DNA of 37,438 nt, from the NCBI GenBank assembly GCA_018064745.1, contig JAGHUR010000035.1, forward strand, positions 1-37,438. The letters run 5' to 3'. The stretch comes from Candidatus Fiminaster equi. Lineage in GTDB: Bacteria; Bacillota_I; Bacilli_A; RFN20; CAG-826. Shown here in pieces: positions 16,626 to 25,313 of this stretch (positions are counted from its first letter, which is position 1; the number at the start of each line of letters is the position of its first letter). The notes beneath the pieces are model-generated. The model was not told the origin of the DNA. It did not search any database and saw nothing but the letters and a program-made list of their open reading frames with translations. A program made the translations under genes and the position numbers.

Positions 16626-17644
16626 TGAAAAATAAAAAGTTATTTGTTTCTATTTCAACTGCATTAGTATTTGGTTCAGTATTTGCAGCTTCATTTGGAA
16701 TTGCTCACGCATTACAGATTAAATCAGCTGATAATGCATCATTTAACATTGGTGCAGCGCCTGCTGAAGTAAAAACTAAAGTCTATTATCAATCAAGTTT
16801 CTTTTTCGGCGGTGAAGGAACTGTTTATGCATACGCTTGGGATAGCAGTGATGATTCACATAAGAATGCTGCATGGCCAGGCGAAGCAATGACAGCAGAA
16901 GATTACAAGCATGGTCTTTATTCATACGAAGTATCGGATAAATATGACACAATTATTTTCCATGCAAATGCTGGAGAAAGTGATCCAACAAAAACATCTA
17001 ATTTAACTATTGATAGAACTAATGTTTATTATTCCCAACATAACAATGTTTGGAAATCAAAACTCGAGGATTGTACATTCGCTTATTATTTAATTGGTAG
17101 CTTTAATAGCTGGGGTGAAAATAAGTACGAAAATGGTTTACTTAAGAATTTTGCAGGTGGAAATACTGCCGAATATATGAAAGTCGACTATCAATTCAAA
17201 AAAGATGATGAATTTAAAGTAGTTGATGAAGGCAAGGAAAATTGGTACGGAACAGGAAAATCTGAAGCTGGCGGAAATTATCTTGTTCATATGAACAATA
17301 GTGGAAACGCTACAGCATTTGTTTACTTTAATCCAACCACAACAAATTTATATGCTGGTACAAATTTCTATTATAATGCTAATGGAACTTCTTACGGATA
17401 CAAATTCTGGTGCCATCATTGGTATGATGCTACTGGTGCCGGCACATCATGGCCTGGAAAAGAAATGACTAGAGATGGTGGTAGCGGTTCATATTGGTAT
17501 TACGCAATGGTAGATGTTTCTTGTGATAGTATTATATTCAATAACCAAGGCGATGGTGGAAGCGGCAATTTAAAGACTGCTGATCTTAAAAACATTGATG
17601 CTGCAAAACCATATTACGATGGTGGTTGGAAAGCATCTAAATAA
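16625..17644 (+). CDS. Secreted starch-binding protein: CBM26-like, SusE/CBM48-like, CBM26-like
   Basis: A 339-residue product with an N-terminal signal (hydrophobic to about residue 29, then ADNASFNIGA). Residues about 50-145 form a CBM26-like starch-binding module (TVYAYAWD, AWPGEAMT, YDTIIFHANAG, NLTIDRTNVYY). Residues about 152-242 resemble a SusE/CBM48-type module (YYLIGSFNSWG, DEFKVVDEG). Residues about 245-335 are a second CBM26-like module (YKFWCHHWYD, SWPGKEMTRDG, DSIIFNNQGDGG). There is no catalytic domain, so it should bind starch or glycogen rather than cut it. It is the last gene of the cre-controlled operon and overlaps sipW by one base behind a GGAGG site. No LPXTG or transmembrane anchor is visible. 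Confidence 0.87.
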   Translation: MKNKKLFVSISTALVFGSVFAASFGIAHALQIKSADNASFNIGAAPAEVKTKVYYQSSFFFGGEGTVYAYAWDSSDDSHKNAAWPGEAMTAEDYKHGLYSYEVSDKYDTIIFHANAGESDPTKTSNLTIDRTNVYYSQHNNVWKSKLEDCTFAYYLIGSFNSWGENKYENGLLKNFAGGNTAEYMKVDYQFKKDDEFKVVDEGKENWYGTGKSEAGGNYLVHMNNSGNATAFVYFNPTTTNLYAGTNFYYNANGTSYGYKFWCHHWYDATGAGTSWPGKEMTRDGGSGSYWYYAMVDVSCDSIIFNNQGDGGSGNLKTADLKNIDAAKPYYDGGWKASK

Positions 17645-17650
17645 AAAAAT

Positions 17651-17672
17651 AAGGAACTTTTGATTCCTTTTT
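17651..17672. terminator. Bidirectional terminator
   Basis: Stem AAGGAA (17651-17656) with TTCCTT (17664-17669), flanked by a T run to the right and an A run to the left. It lies between the convergent starch-binding and phosphopantetheinyl transferase genes. Confidence 0.65.
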
Positions 17673-18246
17673 AAATTCTTGTTTTCTTAATTTTAATTTT
17701 TAGTGTTAAACACGAAACACCGATTTTGTAGTTATCAATTGTAAATGTCTTCCCGTCTTCTATATGAGCATTCTTGAATGGAGTTTCATCCATTTTAAAT
17801 TTTGCTTCCTTTGTTACCCAAAGGGAATAGAATAAGTCTTTTTTATCAGATGAATCTTGGAATAACTTCTCATCTTCTTCATTAAAGACAAGTTTTCTTG
17901 TATCAAGATTTACTTCCCTCATTTCTTGGATATCAACTCCAACAGGCTTCTTTGAAATTGCAGCCGCGACATAATCACCTGAATGGGAAATTGAGAAGTG
18001 AATTTTCTTGCCTTCAATAATTGGTTTGCCATTGTCTAAATATTTGAAATCGTAGTAGTGATATCTAATAAAATGTCTGTTCAAAATTTTCTTTAAAAGT
18101 AAGTATGATCCAACAGACAATTTCTTGTCTTTTTCATTCTTAAAATTTGCTATTCTTGCTAGCTTAGATTCTGGCAAATATTTGAGCTTTTTGGCTAGGT
18201 TAAGTTTGCCAACTTTTGCGTAGTAAATCTTAGTAATATTTCGCAT
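17671..18246 (-). CDS. 4'-phosphopantetheinyl transferase (Sfp-type)
   Basis: At 191 residues it fits the pseudodimeric Sfp superfamily. Motifs are FSISHSGDYVAAAIS (residues 84-98), PVGVDIQ (101-107, the Mg-binding Asp being 105; the usual GVDIE ends in Gln here) and LWVTKEAKFKM (142-152, W..KEA). It would transfer phosphopantetheine from CoA to an acyl or peptidyl carrier protein. No carrier-protein, polyketide or peptide synthetase gene lies nearby, so it may serve fatty-acid ACP. TATAAT-like sequences on the minus strand at 18261-18256 and 18295-18290 could be the -10. The nearer one would make it leaderless. Confidence 0.88.
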   Translation of the reverse strand: MRNITKIYYAKVGKLNLAKKLKYLPESKLARIANFKNEKDKKLSVGSYLLLKKILNRHFIRYHYYDFKYLDNGKPIIEGKKIHFSISHSGDYVAAAISKKPVGVDIQEMREVNLDTRKLVFNEEDEKLFQDSSDKKDLFYSLWVTKEAKFKMDETPFKNAHIEDGKTFTIDNYKIGVSCLTLKIKIKKTRI

Positions 18247-18392
18247 GCTTCTTTTATTATAAAATAAGGAATAAAACTTTTCTATTCTAATTATATGTAT
18301 TTGCGTGTAAACTATTGATTGAAGACAAAATAAAGTTGATTAAAAATTAACATTAATTGTCTTAAAAAAGAACTGAGGTTAAACAGTAAGAT

Positions 18393-18626
18393 ATGTGCTT
18401 TTTCCGCAAAAATCGCCCGCAAATCCCAAATATTCCAACAAAATTCAAGGTTGGAGATTTTGTCGATTTTTGGCATCGAGATGACGTATATTTTGGTTTA
18501 GTTTCAAATATAAGTTTTGACAGTGATAGTAACATCTTTTATGATATTGATATTGCAGGCCAATGTCCTACAACATTCAGCAAAATAGCTGAGGAAAAAG
18601 TAATCCGAATTCATAAGGAAAATTGA
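18393..18626 (+). CDS. Small hypothetical protein, SH3-like fold possible
   Basis: A 77-residue protein starting MCFFRKN, with a FKVGDFVDFW segment and alternating hydrophobic strands, like small SH3/KOW-type beta barrels. No family is recognised. GAGGT lies about 13 bases before the ATG, a weak site. It is the only complete gene here that ends in TGA, one base before the next ATG, so it is translationally coupled to 18628. It could be a cytosolic partner of that membrane protein. Confidence 0.6.
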   Translation: MCFFRKNRPQIPNIPTKFKVGDFVDFWHRDDVYFGLVSNISFDSDSNIFYDIDIAGQCPTTFSKIAEEKVIRIHKEN

Positions 18627-18627
18627 G

Positions 18628-19047
18628 ATGAAAAGTAAATTCAGAAAAGATCTAAAATATTACTTAATTGCAGCAGCTATAACACTAGCTATTGGAATAG
18701 GTTTTTTCTGTCTATTTTTCTTTGTAAGAGGAAAGACAGTTGGATATGGAATTCTTAACTGGCAAGACTCTTTAATGATTGTTGGAATTATCCTTTTATG
18801 TTGCGGTTGTCTTATGGCAGTTGCTCGTGAAGGTTTCTTTGATATTTTTGCGTATGGCTTTAAGCAATTAGGCAATTCTCTATTTTCAAAAAGCGCTCAT
18901 GCATATAATGATTATCCAGGTTATAGAGAAGACAAAAAAACCAAGCGCGCTTCATCGCCTAAAATATTTGTATCTGTATTAATTGTTGCAGCAGTGGTTT
19001 TACTTGTTGCCTTATCTTTGTATATTGCTGCGAAATCGTTTTCATAA
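18628..19047 (+). CDS. Small membrane protein, DUF3899-like
   Basis: A 139-residue protein with three hydrophobic helices (about 11-33, 47-66 and 113-136). The DSLMIVGIILL segment and AREGFFDIFAYGFKQL match my recollection of the DUF3899 family of Bacillota membrane proteins, whose function is unknown. It starts two bases after the preceding stop. No clear terminator follows; the next promoter begins 20 bases downstream. Confidence 0.7.
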   Translation: MKSKFRKDLKYYLIAAAITLAIGIGFFCLFFFVRGKTVGYGILNWQDSLMIVGIILLCCGCLMAVAREGFFDIFAYGFKQLGNSLFSKSAHAYNDYPGYREDKKTKRASSPKIFVSVLIVAAVVLLVALSLYIAAKSFS

Positions 19048-19067
19048 CTAAAAAAATAATATTTTTG

Positions 19068-19100
19068 TTGACAAACACTCGCATATGCCTATAATATGCG
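19068..19100 (+). promoter_or_regulatory. Consensus promoter of the 19134 lipoprotein with inverted repeat over the -10
   Basis: Perfect TTGACA (19068-19073), 16-base spacer, perfect TATAAT (19090-19095). A perfect 7-bp inverted repeat CGCATAT (19080-19086)/ATATGCG (19094-19100) straddles the -10. Its left arm is the CGYRYAT box shared with four other promoters. Confidence 0.85.
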
Positions 19101-19133
19101 TAATATTTTTTATGCGAAAGGAGGAACTGAAGT

Positions 19134-20975
19134 ATGAAAAATAGAATTATGGGCATACTTGCTCTAGCATCATGCGTGGTGCTCTCAGGCTGTGGCGACA
19201 AGGAAGAAGCCAAAATCGTTATTAGCGAATTGCCAACTAATTTAGTTGAAGGTAATCAAATTGATCTTAAAGATTACATTACTGTTTCTGGTGGAACAGG
19301 TGGTTACTCAATTAACTTCGATGATGATTCATTCGCAAAAATCACACAAGAAAGCGAAACTTTAATCACTTTAAATGAAATGGGAAATGTCTCGTTTACT
19401 GTTGATTATTCTGGAAAAACTCAAGAAGGAACTTTAGTTGTTGGTTCCAAAATGTTAAATGATTTTGTCAGCAATGTTGAAAATGTTGGTTATGATTATC
19501 ATAATTTATATTTTGAATATGATGATGACATGAACGAGATTGGTTTACACTGGGAAAACTATGGTGAAAAACTATACATCGATAAGTACATGGATTTTGA
19601 AAGCGAAGAGTATGATTACATTGGTGGTTATGCTAAAGCTGGAGATGGAATAATTTATTCCTTTAATGAAATTCATGATGGAGATGAAGTTGATTTTGAC
19701 TTTACTTTAACAGGAAATGAACCTCTTGAAATGTCTGAATATTCAATGCAATTGAATACTATATTCCCAACATCAGGTTATACTGTTAAAAAAGAGGTAA
19801 ACGAGGAAACTGGTGAATCATATAGCTATTTAAGATTGGATGAAAACGAAAATGGCGATGTTAAAAGAGTTTTTGAAAACTTTTTTGGCTTAAATACCAA
19901 AGCTATTGAACAATATGGTTACGAAATTTCCGGTCTTGAAATTGTAGAAGACGCTCTCGTATTTGATGAAGAACTTTCATTAAATGTTTATGTCGTTTAT
20001 GGCATGGGAAATGTTGAAGGAGAAGAAGGACTACTTTGGGATGGCTTTTTATCATTTGATAAAGATGTCTTCATTAAGGGTAATATTCAAAAATATGTTG
20101 ATGATGAAGAAATTCCAGAAAGCAAATACACTCTTAATATCGATGCAATTGAAGAAGCAGTTCAAAAACACAACTATCAAATCGATTACACTTACAACTG
20201 GTACAATGCTACAGTAAGTTCTGATGGAACTAAATTAATTCGTGGTGATGCACTTAACAGAAACCCATATGTTGATCCAGCAGAAATGGAAGAATCCGGA
20301 CATTATCTCTATGAATTCTTTAACGCATTTGGTGGTTTCTCTGCATATGTTCAATCAGATAAAATCTTTGTCGATGTTCCTAATGGAACAAAGTATGGAT
20401 TAATTGAGCAATCTAATGTTGCTTGGGATTATGCATACAAAACTGATAAATACGTTGCTACAGAAAATTTAGGACGTGGAATGTTCTCAAGACAAGTTAA
20501 TGAAAAAATGTATAACTTTGAATTCTTATCAGGTATTGGATTAGGTGACGAAGAAATTAGCGTTTATGACGGAATGTTCATTAACACCAAGGAAAAAGTT
20601 TCTGAAAATGAATACAAGTACACTTTATCTGGATTAACTGCTGAATCATTGTTTACAGCATTATTTATTGAATCCATCTTTGATGGTGAATATGATCCAG
20701 AAGATGATATTAGAAGCCACTATAACACAATTGATGTTGTAGCAATCCTAATGTATGAATATGAAATTAATCAAATTCTCGATGTTGAAATTACTGAAAA
20801 GTACAACGGTAGTGAATTAACTGAATTAATTTTCGATTTTGCTTTCATTTACTACATTGAACCAGAAACACCTTATGATGATTACAAATACGTTGAATAC
20901 GTCATGTCTGCAAATGTCAAATTTGGTCAATGTGATATGCCTGAATTTGATGTTGAATTTCCAGCAGCTGAATAA
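19134..20975 (+). CDS. Large predicted lipoprotein of unknown function
   Basis: Lipobox VLSGC gives lipidated Cys20, behind a strong AAAGGAGG site. Residues about 28-105 look like an Ig-like domain (TNLVEGNQIDLKDYITVSGG, then GNVSFTVDYSG and GTLVVG). The remaining 500 residues are rich in Asp, Glu and Tyr with long beta segments and no recognisable catalytic motif. It is acidic overall and has no transmembrane anchor. It is monocistronic and has the strongest promoter of the window, so it may be an abundant surface protein. Confidence 0.8.
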   Translation: MKNRIMGILALASCVVLSGCGDKEEAKIVISELPTNLVEGNQIDLKDYITVSGGTGGYSINFDDDSFAKITQESETLITLNEMGNVSFTVDYSGKTQEGTLVVGSKMLNDFVSNVENVGYDYHNLYFEYDDDMNEIGLHWENYGEKLYIDKYMDFESEEYDYIGGYAKAGDGIIYSFNEIHDGDEVDFDFTLTGNEPLEMSEYSMQLNTIFPTSGYTVKKEVNEETGESYSYLRLDENENGDVKRVFENFFGLNTKAIEQYGYEISGLEIVEDALVFDEELSLNVYVVYGMGNVEGEEGLLWDGFLSFDKDVFIKGNIQKYVDDEEIPESKYTLNIDAIEEAVQKHNYQIDYTYNWYNATVSSDGTKLIRGDALNRNPYVDPAEMEESGHYLYEFFNAFGGFSAYVQSDKIFVDVPNGTKYGLIEQSNVAWDYAYKTDKYVATENLGRGMFSRQVNEKMYNFEFLSGIGLGDEEISVYDGMFINTKEKVSENEYKYTLSGLTAESLFTALFIESIFDGEYDPEDDIRSHYNTIDVVAILMYEYEINQILDVEITEKYNGSELTELIFDFAFIYYIEPETPYDDYKYVEYVMSANVKFGQCDMPEFDVEFPAAE

Positions 20976-20980
20976 TTAAG

Positions 20981-21000
20981 TATATTTGTGAACAAATATA
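20981..21000. repeat. Perfect palindrome after the 19134 gene
   Basis: TATATTTGT (20981-20989) and ACAAATATA (20992-21000) form 9-bp perfect arms around GA. It lies five bases after the stop and directly against the terminator stem. It could be a DNA operator or an extra 3' hairpin. Confidence 0.6.
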
Positions 21001-21027
21001 AGAGCACTTGCAAAAGTGCTCTTTTTT
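21001..21027 (+). terminator. Rho-independent terminator after the 19134 gene
   Basis: Perfect 9-bp stem AGAGCACTT (21001-21009) with AAGTGCTCT (21014-21022), GCAA tetraloop and six T. Confidence 0.92.
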
Positions 21028-21071
21028 GTTGGATAATACATCAACTTTTCAAAGAAAAATAAAACTATTAT

Positions 21072-21100
21072 TTGCATTCCTACGTACATGAGTGTATAAT
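21072..21100 (+). promoter_or_regulatory. Promoter of the protease-OppA operon with CGYRYAT box
   Basis: TTGCAT (21072-21077), 17 bases, TATAAT (21095-21100). CGTACATG (21083-21090) is identical to the eight bases at 14061-14068 in the SipW operon promoter. AAGGAGGAG lies before the ATG. Confidence 0.7.
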
Positions 21101-21148
21101 AACAAAGATTTTTCAATAGAAAAATAACTCAAAAAGGAGGAGAAAGAT

Positions 21149-24100
21149 ATGCTAAAAGTTGGATTACTCTGCGGTGTAATTGCAGCCATGTCAGCAACTG
21201 GTATTAAAGCTAGTCTCGATTCAAGAGTTGAATCAAAGCCTTGCGATGCTAGATTCATTGTTGAACTCAAAAATGATATCGAGAACTTAGATGCTGATGA
21301 AGCAATCAAACAACAAGACTCTGTCTTCAAACAAATCAAAAGACAGGTCAATTCAAATGTTGTCAAAGATCGTAACTTCACAATCCTTAATAACGCATTT
21401 GTTATCAAGGGAAATAAAAGTGATAAAGAAGCTATCTTAAATATTCCAGGTGTTAAAGAGGTCACAGAAGATGGCCAACACATTGTAAAACACACTGAAC
21501 GTTCAAAAGGATTCTCAATCTCAGTGAATTCTAAAGGTGGTGGAGGTTCATCGATTGATCTTACCCAAAACGCTTCAGCTATTACAATGAAGAAACCTGA
21601 TAATACAAATGATGGCGAAGGTTCATTAATTGCGGTCTTAGATAACGAATTCTATTTAAAAGGACTTGATGAGGAATACAATGCTACTAAAAAGGCGACT
21701 GAACCATTATCACCTTATAATCACGTAACATTTACTGATTTAGATCCATCAGTCCATACTCGTATTTTTAACTTTAGTGAAATGAAAACTAGAGCTAAAG
21801 CTACACATGCTTATAGCAAACTCAAAAATGGTGCAGAAGCAGGTGAAGAAGGTTCTTTATATTTTAATAGAAAGGTTCCATTCTACTTCGACTATGCTGG
21901 TGATTCTTACACAGGCTCAAGAAGCGGCGCTACTGAAGACTTCGATGTTGAATCCAAGATTGATTTACACGGTTCACACGTTGCATCTATTGCAGCAGGA
22001 AATGACCCAGATTACAAAGGCATTGCTCCAAAAGCACAACTTGCATTGATGAAAGTCTTCACAGACGTTCACTCAACTCCAGCAAGTGATGCTACAGGAA
22101 ATGGTAAATATGGTTCATTCTCTGAAATCGGATTCCTTACAGCTCTTGAAGATGCTATCTTACTCAAGGTTGATGCTATTAACGTTTCAATCGGTAGTGA
22201 CTTATCAGACTTCGAACAAGGTTCAATTTCACAAAGAACATTAGATAAACTTGCTAAAAAGGGTATCCTAAGTGCTATTTCCGCAGGAAATGGTGGTAAA
22301 TCATCTTACGCATTTACAGGTGGATATGCTAACTGGACAAGAGAAATGGTTGAAACAGGCGTCATGGGTTCGTTTGCTAATAACGCATCCACAATGACAA
22401 TCGCTTCTGGCCAACCAGAATGGACATTCTATGAGAACTCATTAAAAATTGGTGATCAAGTCGTTCCTTACGAAGACCAAATCGTCAATCGTGAAGGAGA
22501 AGCTGAAGATTATCCTAATAACGAACATAGAATGGCTCAGCTTGTTACAGGAAGCCTTGATCCAGATGTAATTCCTACACCAGAGCAACAATTAATTGAT
22601 GTTGATTATGTCTATGTTAAAGGATTTGGTGAAACTAAAGACTATAAGAACAAGGATGTAAATAATAAGGTTGTCATCGTTAATCGTGGCAAAACTTCGT
22701 TCGAAGAAAAATATACTGCCGCTGATGATGCAGGAGCAGCCGCTCTTCTTATCATTAACAATGACCCAACAGAAAACGACTTTACATTTAGATGTGACTT
22801 CGGTTCAGCAAAGGGTTCAATTTCTAAACCAGTCGCACTTGTCTTATTCAAAGATAAACCATTCTTTGAGGCAAATCCTGAAGGCAAATTCCAAATTAAG
22901 AAAAACACTTCAAGTGAGAACAAACTTAAATACACTGTAAGTGACTTCTCTACTGATGGTGCAACATATGATCTTGATTTAAAACCAGAAATTACTACAC
23001 CAGGTTCAAATATTAAAGGTGCCGTCTGGCCACAAAATAAGGAAGAAAAGAAAGTAGAAAATAGATTTAAATCCTACGAATACTTCAATGGTACTTCAAT
23101 GGCTGCACCAAACTATGAAGGTGCAATGGCAGTTCTTGTCTCAAAGCTTTCCAAAGGAATGGTTGCAGATGATGACATGACACCAGCTGAAGAAAAACAA
23201 CTTCAAGCCTTCAAAGACACCATTAATATGAGAATGATGTCAACAGCAGTTCCAATGCATGACTACGAGAAGAATCAAGAAGACAACAAAAACTCTGTTA
23301 CTTCTCCACGTATGCAAGGTGCTGGTATGGTTGACCTCGGTGCTGCATATAACACTGAAACTTATATCAAAGGTTCTGATGTAAATAATCCAGGAGAAAA
23401 ATTAAATACTTCAAAGATTTTACTCAGAAACGGAGATAAGATTGCTAATGGCAATATTAAACTTGACTTTACAGTTGTTAATGAATCTAACTCAGTTAAA
23501 TCATTTGCAATTAAATACAACGTCATGAGACCAGCAAAGGCTTTATCTAATAAAGTACTTACTGATGACTATGCAACCCCAATTGAAGTAAGCGATGTTA
23601 GAAGCTTCACAGGTTGGGAATTCTATGCTCCTGAAGAAGGCAAAGTTGTTGTTGCAGATGGTAAAGCAAACTACAAAGATGTCTTCAAAGTTTCAAAAGA
23701 TATTGAATATTACAAAACTAGAGAAGCATATGAAGCCGAAATACCAGATGGTGTTATTCCAGAAGGTTTGTATTACTGTGCAGATCAGAATCCTCAAGAA
23801 GGACAAAAGGTTAATTGGCAAATTTGCCCAGACTATGTATATCAATCTGTAAAAGATGTTGAAATTGCAGTGGTTAATGGTCCAACAATTAATGTTCCTG
23901 CTAAAGGTTCATTAGATGTTTCATTGGATGAATTTGCAATTCCAGAAGCAGAAAAGAGCAAAATTGAAGCTTTATATGAAGCTGGTACCTACATCGAAGG
24001 TTATGTCTCATTAACTGCTCAAGGCGAATATCCAGACTTATCTGTCCCATATATGGGATTCTACTCATTAAGTGATAGACATTCAGATTATGATTATTCA

Positions 24101-25312
24101 ACTGCTCCAGTTGTAGAACCATTTGAATTTGAAAAAGATCCATTAAAGATCTATGGTTCTGACCTTATCAACGATGTTTCTAAATCACTTCTTGGTAAAG
24201 ATAACGTTGAATTCGGTTCACTTATGATGGCAGGTTATGCAAAGAATCCAAGAAATATTAATACTGAAGATGTTCTTACAAATGATTCATCATTTAAAAA
24301 ACTTCCAGGATTCTACCCAGTTGGCACAGCTCCAACTGAGAATGCTTCCATTAATAAGTACACTGAAGATCCAAGTAATGATATTTACATTGGTAACCCA
24401 CTTAAATCAAATACACTTGTTATTCAACAGTTTGTTAATAGATCTGTATTAGATAACTACTACACAATTGTTAATAAAGAAACAGGCGAAGAAGTTTACC
24501 GTAATGCATTAACAGATATGTTATTCGGTACAACAATGGGTAAACCAACACTTTATAAATCACACGTTGACGCTGATTATCTTGGTGCAGGATATGTTGC
24601 TCATAGAGCATATTCAATCGCTACACTATATGATCCAGAAACAAAAGTTCCATTCCCATCAGGCGAATATGAACTTAAGTTCAATTATCAACTTGCAGCA
24701 ACTGGTACATGGGTAAGCAAAGCTTACACACTTCACATTGATGCAGAAAGCCCAGTTGTTGAATCACTTCTTGACTTCAAAGAAGACGGTGTCGATAAAG
24801 TTCGTATTGTATTTAAGGATACACGTTGCGCATACGCACTCGTTGGTTCTAACAAAGTAGAAGTTAAGTACGATGAAAAACAAAAGATTTATTATGCTGA
24901 TGTAGATAAAGAAATTATCGATTCATCAATTAATAAAAATGCAACCGAATACTCCAATTCTAGACTCATTATTAGAGCTTATGACTATGCACGTGGAGAA
25001 ACAGTTGCAATCGTCCACTTTAGTGGTGATGATTATTCTCACTTCACCATAGCTCAAGGACAAGGTTTCTCAACAAATTCAGATTTCACCTATGAAAACG
25101 GAGTCTTAAAGATCTTCGATTACAGCAGTGGATCAAAAGTTGAAGTAACTAACACAAACGGATTTGCATTCATTACTGGTGAGCCAGTTAAAAAAGCAGA
25201 TCTTGCATTAATCCTTGGCTTATCCATTGGAGGCGGTGTGCTTGCCCTCGGTGGTATTGGTGTTGGAATATACTTCTTATTAAAGAAGAAAAAAATAATT
25301 GGAGGTAAATAA
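21149..25312 (+). CDS. Membrane-anchored subtilase with PA domain (lactocepin/C5a-peptidase-like)
   Basis: A 1387-residue exported serine protease of family S8. It has a signal peptide (about 1-21) and an I9-type propeptide (about 34-113). Catalytic residues are Asp165 in IAVLDNEF, His274 in DLHGSHVASIAAG, oxyanion Asn381 in SAGNGG, and Ser650 in FNGTSMAAP. A protease-associated (PA) domain is inserted between Asn and Ser at about 484-590 (GAAALLIINND). Fn3-like and other beta domains fill about 730-1330. A C-terminal transmembrane helix (about 1357-1381, GLSIGGGVLALGGIGVGIYF) and a Lys-rich stop anchor it to the cell instead of LPXTG. The Asp motif, DNEF rather than DTG/DSG, is divergent. 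The stop is directly before the oppA-like start, pointing to casein-type feeding on peptides. Confidence 0.93.
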   Translation: MLKVGLLCGVIAAMSATGIKASLDSRVESKPCDARFIVELKNDIENLDADEAIKQQDSVFKQIKRQVNSNVVKDRNFTILNNAFVIKGNKSDKEAILNIPGVKEVTEDGQHIVKHTERSKGFSISVNSKGGGGSSIDLTQNASAITMKKPDNTNDGEGSLIAVLDNEFYLKGLDEEYNATKKATEPLSPYNHVTFTDLDPSVHTRIFNFSEMKTRAKATHAYSKLKNGAEAGEEGSLYFNRKVPFYFDYAGDSYTGSRSGATEDFDVESKIDLHGSHVASIAAGNDPDYKGIAPKAQLALMKVFTDVHSTPASDATGNGKYGSFSEIGFLTALEDAILLKVDAINVSIGSDLSDFEQGSISQRTLDKLAKKGILSAISAGNGGKSSYAFTGGYANWTREMVETGVMGSFANNASTMTIASGQPEWTFYENSLKIGDQVVPYEDQIVNREGEAEDYPNNEHRMAQLVTGSLDPDVIPTPEQQLIDVDYVYVKGFGETKDYKNKDVNNKVVIVNRGKTSFEEKYTAADDAGAAALLIINNDPTENDFTFRCDFGSAKGSISKPVALVLFKDKPFFEANPEGKFQIKKNTSSENKLKYTVSDFSTDGATYDLDLKPEITTPGSNIKGAVWPQNKEEKKVENRFKSYEYFNGTSMAAPNYEGAMAVLVSKLSKGMVADDDMTPAEEKQLQAFKDTINMRMMSTAVPMHDYEKNQEDNKNSVTSPRMQGAGMVDLGAAYNTETYIKGSDVNNPGEKLNTSKILLRNGDKIANGNIKLDFTVVNESNSVKSFAIKYNVMRPAKALSNKVLTDDYATPIEVSDVRSFTGWEFYAPEEGKVVVADGKANYKDVFKVSKDIEYYKTREAYEAEIPDGVIPEGLYYCADQNPQEGQKVNWQICPDYVYQSVKDVEIAVVNGPTINVPAKGSLDVSLDEFAIPEAEKSKIEALYEAGTYIEGYVSLTAQGEYPDLSVPYMGFYSLSDRHSDYDYSTAPVVEPFEFEKDPLKIYGSDLINDVSKSLLGKDNVEFGSLMMAGYAKNPRNINTEDVLTNDSSFKKLPGFYPVGTAPTENASINKYTEDPSNDIYIGNPLKSNTLVIQQFVNRSVLDNYYTIVNKETGEEVYRNALTDMLFGTTMGKPTLYKSHVDADYLGAGYVAHRAYSIATLYDPETKVPFPSGEYELKFNYQLAATGTWVSKAYTLHIDAESPVVESLLDFKEDGVDKVRIVFKDTRCAYALVGSNKVEVKYDEKQKIYYADVDKEIIDSSINKNATEYSNSRLIIRAYDYARGETVAIVHFSGDDYSHFTIAQGQGFSTNSDFTYENGVLKIFDYSSGSKVEVTNTNGFAFITGEPVKKADLALILGLSIGGGVLALGGIGVGIYFLLKKKKIIGGK

Positions 25313-25313
25313 A

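Noticed and set aside
18626-18628. TGA read as Trp (Mycoplasma code)
   Set aside because: It would fuse two proteins out of frame; the next ATG is in a different frame and all other genes use TGG for Trp.
25299-25313. TTG start for the oppA-like gene
   Set aside because: It overlaps the GGAGG site; the ATG at 25314 has ideal spacing and starts a normal lipoprotein signal.
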